Below, piece by piece: positions 20,114 to 32,582 of a stretch of 64,000 nt of DNA. Position 1 is the first letter of the stretch; every line of letters begins with the position of its first letter. The position numbers and the translations under genes were made by a program. The notes beneath the pieces were generated by a model. The model ran no database searches. It was not told the DNA's origin and was given only the letters and a program-made list of their open reading frames with translations. The stretch comes from Mesorhabditis belari (taxonomy: Eukaryota; Nematoda; Chromadorea; Rhabditida; Rhabditidae), in NCBI GenBank assembly GCA_958450365.1, contig CAUEEP010000400.1, positions 248,001 through 312,000 on the forward strand. Reading direction: 5' to 3'.

Positions 20114-22145
20114 ATACTGCGTTCTGATAAATCTAGGCTGCACACTTACTCAAAGAAGCTGATGATGACTGTTTTCACGCTTCGCTTGGCTTCGGCACTG
20201 TATAAAAAGTATGCAATAAGTATAAAAATTACTAATCATCACCTGAATCCGAATCTGACGAGCTTGAAGAAATAGTACCAGAGTCACCGTCGCTGTCATC
20301 GTCGGATGATGATGAAGAGAATTCAGAGCTTGATTCGGAGTCAGATCTCTTCCTCTTTCCGCCTTTTTAACAAAAACTCGCGAAGATCCATCCTAAAATT
20401 TATACACTTACTAGCTTTCTCAAATCTTTCTTACGTCAGTCCACCAAGACCGATTAATGTGAAGAAATTGATGGCGAAGCGAGTATCGGCTGGGTTGTTC
20501 CGAGGAAAAAGTCCCTCAAACGTATGTTGCACTGTACTAAAGATTATTGAATTCTAGAAGATCTCTAAATTTACGGATCACAGATTCTTTTATACAGCTT
20601 TGGAAGTCCCATTTGAGCCAATTCAAGGAGAATGGTTTTGATGTAAATCCTGCCCGAAGAAGTTGTCCCATTCTCGTTCAAATCGATTTCGCTCAAAACC
20701 TAAATTTGAACACTTTAAATCTGGATACGAAAAAGTTAATATTCGTATAAAGACTTACATCCCAAGTAAAGGCATCTGTGAAAAGCAAATGAGTGATTAA
20801 ACGAGCCATATACCCCAGTTTCGTAATACCAAAGCGATGGATAGTTTGATAAGTCTCACGAGCTATCGTCTCAGAAGTCTCTCAAAAGTAGCCTAAAATA
20901 AAAAAGAATAGTCATATACTTTTGAAACTAACTTGAAATTCACGTTTCAGCCGACAAAAACGCTCGCAGAGAAGTCCATAAAACCTTTCATAAGTACGTT
21001 GCTGTGCACAACAATCAACGAGCATGTGAATGAGTTCCGGTTAAAATGAAAAGAAATGTGGCTCTTTTCTATTACTAGGTACCTTTAAAAAAATCGGGTA
21101 CCTTAAAATTGCAGAAAAGCGTGTTCCACGGTTAAAGTACCTAGTAATTGGAAAGAGCCAAAAATGTTTTATATTCTATCAATAAGCTGAACCTCCAATT
21201 CTGGCTTGGCACCCATTTTGAGAAGTTTGTGAGCGGCCTCTTGATAGTCGAGCGATGATTGAATTGTCAAGTAAACTTCGCGAAGGAAAGCAACGAGATT
21301 TTGCTCAGTGTTGTCAATGATTTCCATTTGTTGAGGTTGAGCTGAAATAAGTATTTAAATATTGCATTAGATTCGACTGAAGTTTTATAAAATTTAAATC
21401 GATAAAATCGAATGTCTACCGTTTGCAGCTGCCTCATCGTCACCATCTTCATCCTTGGCCTCTGTTTGAAAGTTTGTTTGAAAGCCAAGTTGATCGAAAA
21501 TTAAATTTTTTAGTTCACCCACTAAGCATATTTTCAGGATCGGTACCATCTTCAAGGCAAAGGGTATGTGTAATTTGGTCCTCTTCTGAAATAAGATCGA
21601 GTTCATCAATTAAAGCTGGGTATTCCTTAAAGAATAAACTTTGCCAGGCCATAGAACTGAAAACTTACCGCAAGTTTATCTCTCCGAAATGCGATTGCAG
21701 TTTCAATCATATAACGAATACGTGAATCCAATTGTGCTTCAGCAAGAATGTTTCGAAGTCTTGAGAAAACATTGTCCAAGGCACGCCGGGCAATCTAACA
21801 AATCATTTCTCAATAAGCGCTTCTAAATCAAGCAAACCCCTGTCAGTTTCGCGACACATTCTTTCAGAAAAGCAATACACACTTCCACTGAATCTTCCGT
21901 TGGTGTTTGAAGCACCAAAAGCATGATCTCAAGAGCAAGCAAATCGTGAGCCTAAATATGCATCGAATTCATATTCAAAGAAAAACAGCATACCACTTGT
22001 TGACTGATCAAATGTGCGAGAAATTTACTGACAGTCACCGTTGTTGCTTTGTCGTTTCGACGAAAGGATCGCTTGAACTGCACGATCAAACGCCTAAATA
22101 CATAATTGCTAAAGCCTAGAACTGTGAAGCGTACTTAAGTGTCAA
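20114..22145 (-). pseudogene. CWC22/LET-858-like, best 3' copy (MIF4G end, MA3, acidic serine tail)
   Basis: Minus strand. It starts in the VIGELT exon and covers RRNDKATT, TDDSVE and LDLISEEDQI. It then has the linker (GDDEAAANG), which copies A and B lack. It also has the first half of MA3 ([35 protein letters not shown]), the rest of MA3 and a tail of serines and acidic residues (SDSESSSEFSSSSSDDDSDG), as in CWC22 proteins. The N-terminal RS region and first part of MIF4G are missing: at 22145 it joins a lectin fragment. A small inverted-repeat element interrupts MA3 (21059-21175), and an indel before the tail shifts the frame. A pseudogene, but the most informative copy. Confidence 0.85.
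21059..21175. mobile_element. Short MITE-like inverted-repeat insertion in CWC22
   Basis: The ends are near-perfect inverted repeats of about 20 bp (ctcttttctattactaggtac against gtacctagtaattggaaagag). The insertion lies between the MA3 exons of the minus-strand CWC22 copy. Its position coincides with the place where copies A and B are deleted. Confidence 0.5.
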
Positions 22146-22228
22146 TTGGAGTGTTGCGGAGTGTTGCGTAGTCTAGCTTTGAACGAGTTTTTCTCGACAC
22201 TGGTTTATGTTGGTAAAGTTTTTCGAAG

Positions 22229-22374
22229 AAATTCAGAAATCGAACGATGACTTGGATCTTGGATCCGGATGGATGGTCGTATTTGGCAAAAACCGCTTCT
22301 TGGTACAAGGTTTGGTGGATGTTGTGAACCAGGATTATCTTCATCTCAAGATTATTGATGAAAGAATGTGGTTT
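22229..22374 (+). pseudogene. CTLD fragment, copy B
   Basis: Same truncated GWSYLAKTASWYK exon, 41-nt intron and partial next exon as at 205-350. The minus-strand CWC22 copy abuts it at about 22145. Confidence 0.7.
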
Positions 22375-22477
22375 GATGGTTTCCATTTGTCGAGTCATTT
22401 GGGGTAGCTGATTAAGAAAATCTATAGAAAAATTAGTGAGTGTAAAGAGAATTCATCTACCTCGAAATTGATTTGAA

Positions 22478-23008
22478 TTAACTATGCATTGGGCACAAAT
22501 AAATGAATAAATATCGATGATTTCGGATTTCCGTGATGATTTCACCTTTTTCCAGAATAAGCCGCACTTTTGTGTAAATAACTTCAATAATCTCAGCCTT
22601 CCATTCATGTTCTAAAAGTTTTAATTTTGTTTTATTATTTAACTCTAAATACCCACCTTCATCTTTCAACGAGCCTAACACCTCACTTGCTATTTCTGAG
22701 GCTTCATCGCCTGAACGCCTGAACCTGAACCTTTGATCTCGAAAAGCTACCTTCTTGGCCAATTTATATTCCAGATCGGTTGGATTGAAAAAGTGATGCC
22801 CGACGGTCTTCTTTTAACTATCGGTCTAACTAACGGTCCTTTGAACGTAAATTGAGCCAAAATTAAAATTGCTTGTGGTTTGATGAGTGGATCCTCGTCG
22901 TCTTTTTTCTTTCTCGAAATCTTTTGACTTTTGACATGTAGTTGTAGGAATGTCCTCCGAAGAGGAAAACGATGTCGACGAAGAAATGATTGCATCCAAC
23001 CGTTGCTT
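22478..23008 (-). pseudogene. Family D, copy B
   Basis: Identical in sequence and breaks to 455-985, with an upstream A-run one base shorter. The gene J scrap lies beside it at 22376-22476. Confidence 0.45.
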
Positions 23009-24285
23009 CTTTTGGAATCGAGACCAGCCTCAGAAACGGTTCATCGCTTCGGTATAGGTTGGATGCAACTCTCCACAGCCAAATACCCTAATGGATCTGA
23101 TCTTCTGAAATGTGTCTTTAAAATTTGAGGGAGATCTTCTGATAAGACTTTTCGAGTGTCTGGTAATCACGACTCATCACCAGAAAACACGGAATGAAGA
23201 ACGAACCCTTCTGGACTCTCTGATCACTTTTTATCAAAACACGGAATTCTTTTTCATGACATCCATTTCCTCTCACTTTATTGTACTTAACAAAATCATT
23301 TAGAAGAAGTTGTCCGAAGCTCTAGTTGAAGTTGTTTGTAACGATGAGATTTCTACCGTTCTGCTACTGGTTTGGTTTCAATGTACTCTGCAACTAAAAC
23401 ACGACACGACATTTGACGTTGATACGATTGACTAGCGATTGATTCAGTAAGATAATACAGGAGAGCCCCTCCGTAAGCCCCAACTGTTTTGATAACGAAA
23501 TCATGTGAGCTTAAATTCCTTGACCAAAATGAATAGGCCCGGTTGTATTTCCAAGTTTCGATTGTTGATCGTTCGAATGAAGCTCGAAGCCGGCAATCCT
23601 TGACACAAATCTCGTTGGCAGTCCTTGTGGACCGTTTGGCCTATACCTCTCGAAATCTGAACGAGGGCCACTCGATGGTTTTCTTTGCTAATCTAAATGA
23701 TTTTGAATTGCACTTAATGTGGAAATTTTATTTCTCGGTAATATTTTTAGAGTCGATAGCCGACTTTTGACAGAATTTTTGAAGTTTGTTTTAACAAATT
23801 TATACAATGATTCAGGCATCAGTAACCCGTTTAAGTTTTAAATTAATGAGTTGAGCAATTTCTTTTGTTGACGGGAGAAACTATTGACGGGATTGGATTC
23901 AGTAGGTAAAAATACCTATCCTAGCATCGTTTAAGAACTCTTTTTTTTGAGGGGCTAATGATAAACAGCCTCCAACATAGCGGAGGTCTACTCATGGAAC
24001 GCCTCGTCGCTAGTGTATGAAAAGTTTAGTTTATAGAACTTTTAAAAAAACTACATATAAACAGCCCGGTTTTGGCACACCGCCCTGGAGGGGGCTTGAT
24101 TTCGCATTAAGTGGAGATGAGGAGTCCTCATTGTGGATACTCCTCCTCCAAATGGCAGAGTTCGGAGTAGAAAAGGACAAAAGAGAAACAAATGAATAAA
24201 ATAGATAAAATATTAGGCTGGCCGATAAATTCGTTGAAATTTTTTTCTCTGAAAATATAGCTAAAATCGCCCCGGAATCACCCTG

Positions 24286-24814
24286 GACTGCACTAATTAG
24301 GAACGAAAGCTCCTTGATATCATATTGTGGATATTTGCGATTCAAGGCGCTGCTCACCTCGCCGAGCAATTGGTCATCACTCCGCCTTGCTGCCATTTTC
24401 ATTCCGTTTGGCCTCGGCCTCCGAAAAGAGGCAGTCTTTGTCAGATAAGCACCAATCAAGTAATCAGATATATCCATCCCTCCAAACGATTCTTCGATTC
24501 TTCCTTGAAATGATTTTCCGAAATGAGATGAGTATCCGCTACCAATCATCACCAAGAAAGCCATGCAAAAATAACTCAGAAATCTGTGTGCCGTTTCTCG
24601 ATCCCTGACCGGAGGAATTAAAGAATGTTGAATGGGGTTTTGCGGGGAACACACATGAAAATACTCACATTTCTGTTTCAAACCCCGCGCTTTATCATTC
24701 ACCAACTTCACACGAACCGACGGTTTTTTGTTTCCTGAAATGCCACTTTCGGTAGTTTCAACATATTCTATTCGAAGCGAGTTCCAAATTTTCACGACTT
24801 GCTGAGTCAATCCT
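24286..24814 (-). pseudogene. Gene Q, copy B
   Basis: Same frames and exon border as at 2262-2790, preceded by the structured repeat (23947-24285) and followed by the truncated lectin ATG at 24961. Confidence 0.4.
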
Positions 24815-25119
24815 CGGTTGGAAGGCGATCGCTTTTCTAAACAATTTCAGAGCTCTCAAAAGCTCTTTTCCGTAAAAAAAAAACAATCGTTTATCTCATC
24901 GTCGCCTCATTCGTTCTTCCCATTTCTCCGAATTCAAAACTAATCAACCAATTGATCGGAATGGGTGTGATGGCCGTCGGTCTGTAGAAGAAGTGTCGGT
25001 TCCAAAGTAACTTCTAAAAAGAAGTGTAGAAATAAGCTATGTAGCTTAGCTCAGGCTCAAAATAGGCAGGCCACTATAAGTAGGTAGCTCAAGTCGCAGC
25101 TTTTACGGAAATTACAAAT

Positions 25120-25668
25120 AAGGTTGGTGCAAAAGTCTTTGCAATCTTTTTTGTCTTTCCTTCTCGAACTCTCTAGGCCGTCCTCCGACCGGCTGATGTA
25201 TGCTTTTGTTTACTTCAACCCTTGATCATTCAACCCTGACAACACGAAATGCAATACTGCTGAATTCTTTTATAGATTTGGGCTTACTTTGAAACTACCG
25301 AAAATCTACCCACGGGATATTTTCGACATGTCATTCTATTTTACTTTAAATAACACGCAAATGCCCCTTCGCTAAAAGAAATTATCGATCTTTACGGGTA
25401 AGGATCGGCGACTATGGAAACCATCTACAATTGGTATCAACGCTTCCAAAAGAGCGACTTCTCTCTTGAAGATCAGGGCGACCGACTGGTCTTGAAGAAT
25501 CTGGATCGTACCGCGGTTTACCATCATCATCAATCTATAGGCTATAAATTAAAATTCGGGTCGTGGGTCGCACATGAACTGACTGATGTGATGAAATGGA
25601 AGAGGCTATCTGTAACGGCCGCTCTACTCTCGCGTTATCACCTTTGATTTTTTTCGTGGCATTTTTTT
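25120..25668 (+). mobile_element. Degraded mariner relic, copy B
   Basis: Same as 3097-3645, with an A-run near 25372 one base shorter. The transposase DNA-binding region is visible; the catalytic domain is absent. Confidence 0.75.
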
Positions 25669-26800
25669 TCGTGACATGCGTGGGCTGAGAACGCGTTCCA
25701 TTTCGAATTGTTTTCTTCAATTTAGCGCTGAATTTCCGCGGGATTGATAACATTTTTGTGTTCTTTCGAGCTCGATTTTCAGCTCTTTTTTGGAAACTAA
25801 TCAGCTCGGTAGTTGAGTGTTCGAATTCTTATGCTTCTTGCCAACTTCATTTGTTGCTGCTCTTCAAAATTTGTTGATTACACATTTTAACAGAGCATCT
25901 CCCCTATCATCAAGTTCCAAATCTTTCTTACTGAGCTTTCTGTTATATGGTTTTAGGTATGTGAATCTTGAGAATTCTTGCGAATCCAGCTCGCCAATTT
26001 TGTTGTGTGTATTGTCTTAGCTTCAGACAACTATCACTTTGAATCTGTGATTTGGTGTCTTGATAATCGTGTTAGATTTATTCAAGAAGTTTCAATCAAA
26101 CCCGACCCTTGGCCCTTCTCTCTTAACCCATTGACCAACATCCAATTTTTCTTCATGAGAGAGGTGTTAATTTTAACTCACACAGCAAACTTCAAAACGA
26201 GCTTCCCTTCTCTCCTTCCTATCTCCACAGCCCAATTGCAGAATCTCTTCAAACATACTTCTTCTGAGCATATCCCCATCTTTTAAAACCTTATCTCTGC
26301 TCGGAACCTCTCCCTTTTCCTCATCGCAATGAACAACTTCCCCTCCTTAAATTAACATTCACAATTGTTTCTGACGCATCATTTAATATTTTAGGAGTCA
26401 TATCGTTCACCAAAGCAAACATCTGTCGCATTCGTAACAATGGGGTTTCTACGGATTCTTCTACTGGTTTGAATTAAATGAATCCTGTAACTAAAACCGA
26501 ATTCCAGACTCTCTGTCTACTGGCCTTTTCCCATCTCGTTGAGGGATTACGGTAAACTTAGAGTTATATCGATTGGGCTGACAATAAGAGATTTTTCCGT
26601 GGCGGTGGCCGAATCAGTGTGCCGCGAGGTAGGGTGGATCGCCCGGCCAAAGTTCCAAGACTCGAAAGAAAACTCAGGTGTTTGGTCATTTGAAGTCACT
26701 CAAAACACCCAATTTCAGTCAGCCGAAACCCTTCCAATTGCCCATTCCGGATAAGGGAACTTATCATCGGCAGTTAGTGTCTTAATGCCTTTAAAAGTCA
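25669..26800. other. Copy B of the non-coding stretch 3646-4780
   Basis: No gene seen; the same possible pol scrap (VSDASFNILGVI) lies near 26360-26420. Confidence 0.25.
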
Positions 26801-26804
26801 ATCT

Positions 26805-27885
26805 GAGAATGTTCAGTGAGTACAAGACGCTGATCAACGTTCAACCAAGACGACATAGCTACGATCCCGGATATCGACAGAATCATGATCAATATGTGTA
26901 GTGTCAAACAAACAACAAGAAATAGTAGTTCATTGCTTTCTAGATCAAAATACACTCGCAAAGAAGGATACAACTCGATTCACTACCCGGCAATCAATGA
27001 GTGAGTGATTTGAAGAATCTGGCTCAAAAACCCAAGACTCACAGAAAGCCATCTGCTCATCTTTTGCCTCCACGTGCCAACGACTACACGGCTCCCAGAA
27101 ATCCCCTCGAGAAATTGTGAGTCGATCCGTGAAATTACATGAATGTTTCGACCATTTGCAGAGTGATCAAACCAACTTTTGCCGATCATCTCAAGAAGAA
27201 TCCTGCTCCAATTGACATGGCAGAGTCTCAACGGATGGCCAGCGAACCTTCAAGAATAGTGACATCGAGTACAGCCGTCAACTGCCCGAGAATCCTGGAT
27301 ATCGATACGTGAACAGCCGTCAACAGCCGTCAACTGCCCGAGAATCCTGGATATCGATACGTGAACTTGTTCAGTGAGAATGTTCAGTGAGTACAAGACG
27401 CTGATCAACGTTCAACCAAGACGACATAGCTACGATCCCGGATATCGACAGAATCATGATCAATATGTGTAGTGTCAAACAAACAACAAGAAATAGTAGT
27501 TCATTGCTTTCTAGATCAAAATACACTCGCAAAGAAGGATACAACTCGATTCACTACCCGGCAATCAATGAGTGAGTGATTTGAAGAATCTGGCTCAAAA
27601 ACCCAAGACTCACAGAAAGCCATCTGCTCATCTTTTGCCTCCACGTGCCAACGACTACACGGCTCCCAGAAATCCCCTCGAGAAATTGTGAGTCGATCCG
27701 TGAAATTACATGAATGTTTCGACCATTTGCAGAGTGATCAAACCAACTTTTGCCGATCATCTCAAGAAGAATCCTGCTCCAATTGACATGGCAGAGTCTC
27801 AACGGATGGCCAGCGAACCTTCAAGAATAGTGACATCGAGTACAGCCGTCAACTGCCCGAGAATCCTGGATATCGATACGTGAGG
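26805..27885. repeat. Local tandem duplication inside gene K (copy B only)
   Basis: Bases 26805-27314 recur at 27376-27885 (period 571), separated by a linker holding a third, partial repeat of the 'acagccgtcaactgcccgag' end. Copy A has a single unit. The three central exons of gene K are therefore present twice. Confidence 0.9.
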
Positions 27886-28152
27886 TTTGTTTGAATGTTG
27901 GAAAGCTTTAGCCTACCTATTCAATCTAGTCGTCTATCGGGCTCCGGACATCGTGACGATCGCATTGAGGGTTTCGGATTCAAAGCGGATGGTCGTCCTG
28001 TTGTGATGCCCGTCAAGTCCGAGCACATCTATCGACATTCGGATTTGGGGACACGGGGACAAGCATCGCTTCAGTGAGTTCTCCAATTCTTTTAACCAGG
28101 GGGCAAAGCACACCATCGTTCGCTTTGCCCACTGGCTGGTTCGAAGTCCCGT
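26805..28152 (+). pseudogene. Unrecognised gene K, copy B with duplicated exons
   Basis: Exons as in copy A, but the PAINE / KPSAHLLPPRANDY / VIKPTFADHL exons are doubled. The same extra base after PAPI breaks the frame in both units. The final G-run is one base shorter than in copy A, giving the C-terminus QGQSTPSFALPTGWFEVP-stop. Confidence 0.45.
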
Positions 28153-28712
28153 GAAAGTCTGGAGATCGTAGCATACAAGATCATTTAAGCAATTTTTCAA
28201 GAGGGCGATTCAGGAAATGCTTGCCAATATGTTTTTATGACGAAAAAGAGGTAAAATAATGCGATGAAGAAAGGGGCGTTGAGCTAGTATCACCCAAATA
28301 AAAAAGGTGAAAAAAGGTGCAAGCTTTAGCGCCGAAAATTTTCAGGAAGCACCGTTATCAGTATTTTATTTCAAAAAATGTAGAAGTTCATTATTTAGCT
28401 GAATATCTTTAATTTACTTCTAGCGGTTTAAAAGAGTTCAGTCGAGCAATTATTTTATTTTTCGCGTGCTCTTGGATCAGCCAATCTTACATTTTTTCTA
28501 TTTCTGCCACCCGTTCTCTTCTCTCGTGCAAAAACCACAATGTCCCTTCATAAAGCGCCTAGTTAGATGCCTGTCCTGTATTCGAATCCTTTTCTTCCAA
28601 AAATTATTCCGTAAAACCATTCTTTTTGTTTACGAGGACGCCTTCCCGCGTCAATCTTGCTCTTTTTAACGTTTTATCTACTCAAATTCGTTTTTAATTT
28701 TGTTTTCAGAGC
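28153..28712. promoter_or_regulatory. Upstream region of SmF copy B
   Basis: Equivalent of 5562-6120, ending in the same 'ttttcagagc' acceptor before ATG. No other gene seen. Confidence 0.35.
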
Positions 28713-29161
28713 ATGTCTGTTCAACCAGTCAACCCAAAGCCGTTTCTCAATGGACTCGCCGGAAAGCCAGTTGTGTGCAGATTGTAGTGGGGAATGGAAT
28801 ATCGAGGCGTCCTCATCTCGGTCGACGGTTACATGAATGTCCAGGCGGGGATGTCTTTGTGTGAAGTTTTTATGGCATAGCTTAAAGCTAGTTTGGAGAG
28901 GTACGTCCTGAATTTTGTTAGTTTTTATGTCGCTTGTGAACAGTCAGATATATGGCGAGTGGGCTTGCTTAGGCCTAGGCATCCACAAATAAATTTTTTT
29001 TCTTTTAGATGGCTAACGCGGAGGAATACATTGATGGAACAAACACTGGAGCTTTGGGAGAAATGTTAATAAGGTGATTAGTGCGACTTTTGTCTAATTT
29101 GTTTAAATCTAGGTGCAACAACATCCTCTACATCGGAGGCGCCGAAGACTCGGAAGGTTGA
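28713..29161 (+). pseudogene. SmF-like (snr-5) copy B with the same premature stop
   Basis: Identical exon structure to 6121-6569, with the same TAG at codon 25 (28785-28787) and the same GC-type first donor. Sm1 and Sm2 motifs are otherwise intact. Confidence 0.85.
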
Positions 29162-29411
29162 TCGCCTAGTTTTCATTATTTATCATTTTGCTAACTTGTT
29201 GAGTGTGTAACGTGATTATTGATCGCTTCCGTATTTTCATGAATAAAGTTTAATTTGTTGAGTTAATATATTAACGGTTCATGGTGCATGAATCAAACGC
29301 AATGCCTATAAACTAGAAAGTTTGCATGTGAACTAAAAGGAAATGTTGTTACTGTTGTGTGAGGCACTTATCAGAACTCAGTTTTATGGCAATGAAACAT
29401 TCAACAATGAA

Positions 29412-31634
29412 ATGATGATGATGACGAAACAAGAACGTTCACCAGAAAGACGCAGAGGTGGCGACCGCTCACCGAAAAGGCGGAGACGGTTAGTTTTAAA
29501 GATGGTCTTGGTTTACAGCTGATTTAGGTCACCATCTCCTAAACGTAAAGCTTCTCCAGAAAGGCGAAGACGGTAATAGAGCTTTGCTGCTTTTTTCATG
29601 AAAATTATTTAGATCTCGATCACCAAAGCGTCATGCCAGTCCTGAAACGGTTAGTTTAACCTGGGTTGCATTCAGTATTAGTGATTTAGGTCGCTAACGT
29701 CAAAACGTGCTCGACGTGAAGAATCACCAGAAAAGGCAAAAGAAAATGAAGCTCCTCAAAAAGTATACAAGAAAACTTTGTTGAAGTAAATACATTTTAG
29801 GAAAAGAAAGAGCCTGTTGATTTAATGCGTTCTCGCACTTGAGGGGCATACATCCCACCAGCGAAGTTGAAGTTGATGCAAGAACAAATTCAGGTAATGC
29901 ATCAAATGGTAACGTGGCCACAGAAAAAAATTAGGATAAAGCGGGTGAGCAACTTCAACGATTGAATTGGGAGCGTCTGAAGAAAAAGATCCACGGTCTC
30001 GTCAATAAAGTCAACGCCAGCAATCTTGTCGGAATTGTGCGAGAGCTTCTTCCAGAAAACATTATCCGTGGAAAGTTTGTTTTTTTTCTCAGCATTTTCT
30101 CAAGTAAACAAAATTTTAGGGGTTTGCTGACTGGATCGATAATTCAAGCACAAGTCTTTTCTCCAACATTTTCACATGGTGACGCTGATGGAATGAATGA
30201 TTCCAAGTTTGCTGTTATTGGTGAATTGACACTTAGTATGTTTCACAGTTTTAGGCTTTAGAAATTATGTATTCAGGCTTTTGATTGTGCAGTTCAAGCG
30301 ATATTCTCGTCGAAACGACAAAGCAACAACGGTGACTGTCAGTAAATTTCTCGCACATTTGATCAAGTGGTATGCTTTTTTTGAATATGAATTCGCTGCA
30401 TATTTAGGCTCACGAGCTGCTTGCTCTTGAGATCATGCTTTTGATGCTTAAAACACCAACGGAAGATTCAGTGGAAGGGTGTATTGCTTTTCTGGAAGAA
30501 TGTGGCGCGAAACTGACAGAGGTTTGCTTTATTTAGGAACGCTTATTGAGAAATGATTTGTTAGATTGCCCCGCGTGCCTTGGACAATGTTTTCTCAAGA
30601 CTTCGAAACATTCTGGCTGAGGCGCAATTGGATTCACGTATTCGTTATATGATTGAAACTGCAATGGCAATTCGGAGAGATAAATTTGCGGTCTTTTTTT
30701 TAGTTCTATTGCCTGGCAAAGTTTGTTCTTTAAAGACTACCCAGCTTTAATTGATGAACTCGATCTTATTTCGGAAGAGGACCAAATTACACGTACCCTT
30801 TCCCTTGAAGATGGTACCGATCCTGAAAATATGCTTAAGGTAAATAATATAAAAGAGCCACATTTTTTTTTTCGTTTTAGCCGGAACTCATTCACATGTT
30901 CGTAGATTGTTGTGCACAGCAACGTACTTATGAAAGGTTTTATGGACTTCTCTGCGAGCGTTTTTGTCGGCTGAAATGTGAGTTTGAAGTTAGTTTTAAA
31001 AGTATATGACCATTTTTTTTATTTTAGACTACTTTTGAGACGATATTTCGTGAGACTTATCAAACTATCCATCGCTTTGATATTACGAAACTGAGGAATG
31101 TGGCTCGTTTAATCAGTCATTTGCTTTTCACAGATGCCATTACTTGGGATGTAAGTCTTTATGCGAATATTTACTTTTTCTTATCCATATTTAAAGTGTT
31201 CAAATTTAGGTTTTGAGCGAAATCGATCTGAACGAGAATGAGACAACTTCTTCCGGCAGCATCTGCATCAAAACCATTTTTCTTGAATTGGCTCAAATGA
31301 TGGAACTTCCAAAGCTGTATGAAAGAATCTGTGATCCGTAAGTTTAGAGATTTTCTAGAGTTCATTAATCTTTAGTACATTGCAAAATGCGTTTCAGGGA
31401 CTTTTTCCTCGGGACAACCCAGCCAATACTAGCTTCGCCATCAATTTCTTCACATTAATCGGTCTTGGTGGACTGACGTAAGAAAGATTTGAGAAAGCTA
31501 ATAAGGGTATAAATTTTAGGGTGGATCTTCGCGAGTTTTTGGGAAAAGGCGGAAAGAGGCAGAAAAGAAGGCACAGTTTTGTTAAGAATTCTTCAAGAAT
31601 GCTTCATGATTCCTCAAGATTGAAAGGCCAATGA
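29412..31634 (+). pseudogene. CWC22/LET-858-like, damaged copy B
   Basis: Same gene as 6820-9043, including the TGA in RT-GAYIPPAK (about 29841) and the loss of the linker and first half of MA3. The T-run near 30960 is one base shorter here, restoring the expected CERFCRLK frame that copy A breaks. The serine-rich tail is absent. Confidence 0.85.
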
Positions 31635-31930
31635 TTTTTTTTAATTTCCTTGGAAATGGAAAAGCTCTTGGAGCAGAGGAAAGCCACCGATCTCAACACA
31701 AATGTTTGCTTCTCCGAAAATGGGACAGAATCTGTATCGAAAGTTCTGGGGGAGTCGATCGAAATCATTTGATAATCCCTTTCGAGGAGCACAACAAATA
31801 CGGACGATTGGAGAATCAATTCCTGTTCTCAACGAACACCATTACGGCTCATCGTTCCAAAAAAATCGTCACATTGAGCCGTTTCAAACTCAAATTCCGT
31901 GTCATTTGTAAATCGGGCATTTGGTTGGAG
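31635..31930 (+). other. Unrecognised segment 3' of CWC22, copy B
   Basis: As at 9044-9340; an A-run near 31861 is one base shorter. No product assigned. Confidence 0.3.
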
Positions 31931-32462
31931 TAATTAATTCCAAAATTCCTGTTATTGGTGAATTGACACACTTAATGTATGCTGTCATATGCTGTCAACA
32001 AGTGGTATGCTGTTTTTCTTTGAATATGGATTCGATGCATATTTAGGCTCACGAGTTGCTTTCTCTTGAGCTCATGCTTTTGATGCTTAAAACACCAACG
32101 GAAGATTCAGTGGAAGTGTGTATTGCTTTTCTGAAAGAATGTATCGCGAAACTGACAGAGGTTTGCTTTATTTAGGAACGCTTATTGAGAAATGATTTGT
32201 TAGATTGCCCCGCGTGCCTTGGACAATGTTTTCTCAAGACTTCGAAACATTCTGGCTGAGGCGCAATTGGATTCACGTATTCGTTATATGATTGAAACTG
32301 CAATGGCAATTCGGAGAGATAAATTTGCGGTCTTTTTTTTAGTTCTATTGCCTGGCAAAGTTTGTTCTTTAAAGACTACCCAGCTTTAATTGATGAACTC
32401 GATCTTATTTCGGAAGAGGACCAAATTACACATACCCTTTCCCTTGAAGATGGTACCGATCC
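31931..32462 (+). pseudogene. Second CWC22-like fragment, copy B
   Basis: As at 9341-9876, but cut at 'ggtaccgatcct', where lectin intron sequence starts. The shared ATCCT at the join is possible microhomology. Confidence 0.75.
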
Positions 32463-32582
32463 TTATTTCTATCAAAGAACTATGAGTCAAAAGAATCATT
32501 TCTTCATAAACAGCCTTCCGACAATGGCAGAAAGAATCATTATTTTCTATTTATTTATTTATCTCTTTCAATAAGAAAAATC
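32463..32582 (-). repeat. Lectin intron fragment
   Basis: Matches, on the minus strand, the 200-250 nt intron between the FWIGLK exon and the EWTDG exon of lectin genes (ctttctatttatttatttctttcaataag type). It is a breakpoint filler between copy B and the kinase fragment. Confidence 0.6.

Larger units (their letters stand above)
22025..32462. repeat. Segmental duplication, copy B
   Basis: The match to 1-9876 starts exactly at 22025. Every indel I found lies in a mononucleotide run (for example A-run near 416, T-run near 1921, G-run near 5503, T-run near 8370). The single larger difference is an extra tandem unit at 26805-27375. After 32462 copy B joins a lectin intron. Confidence 0.95.
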
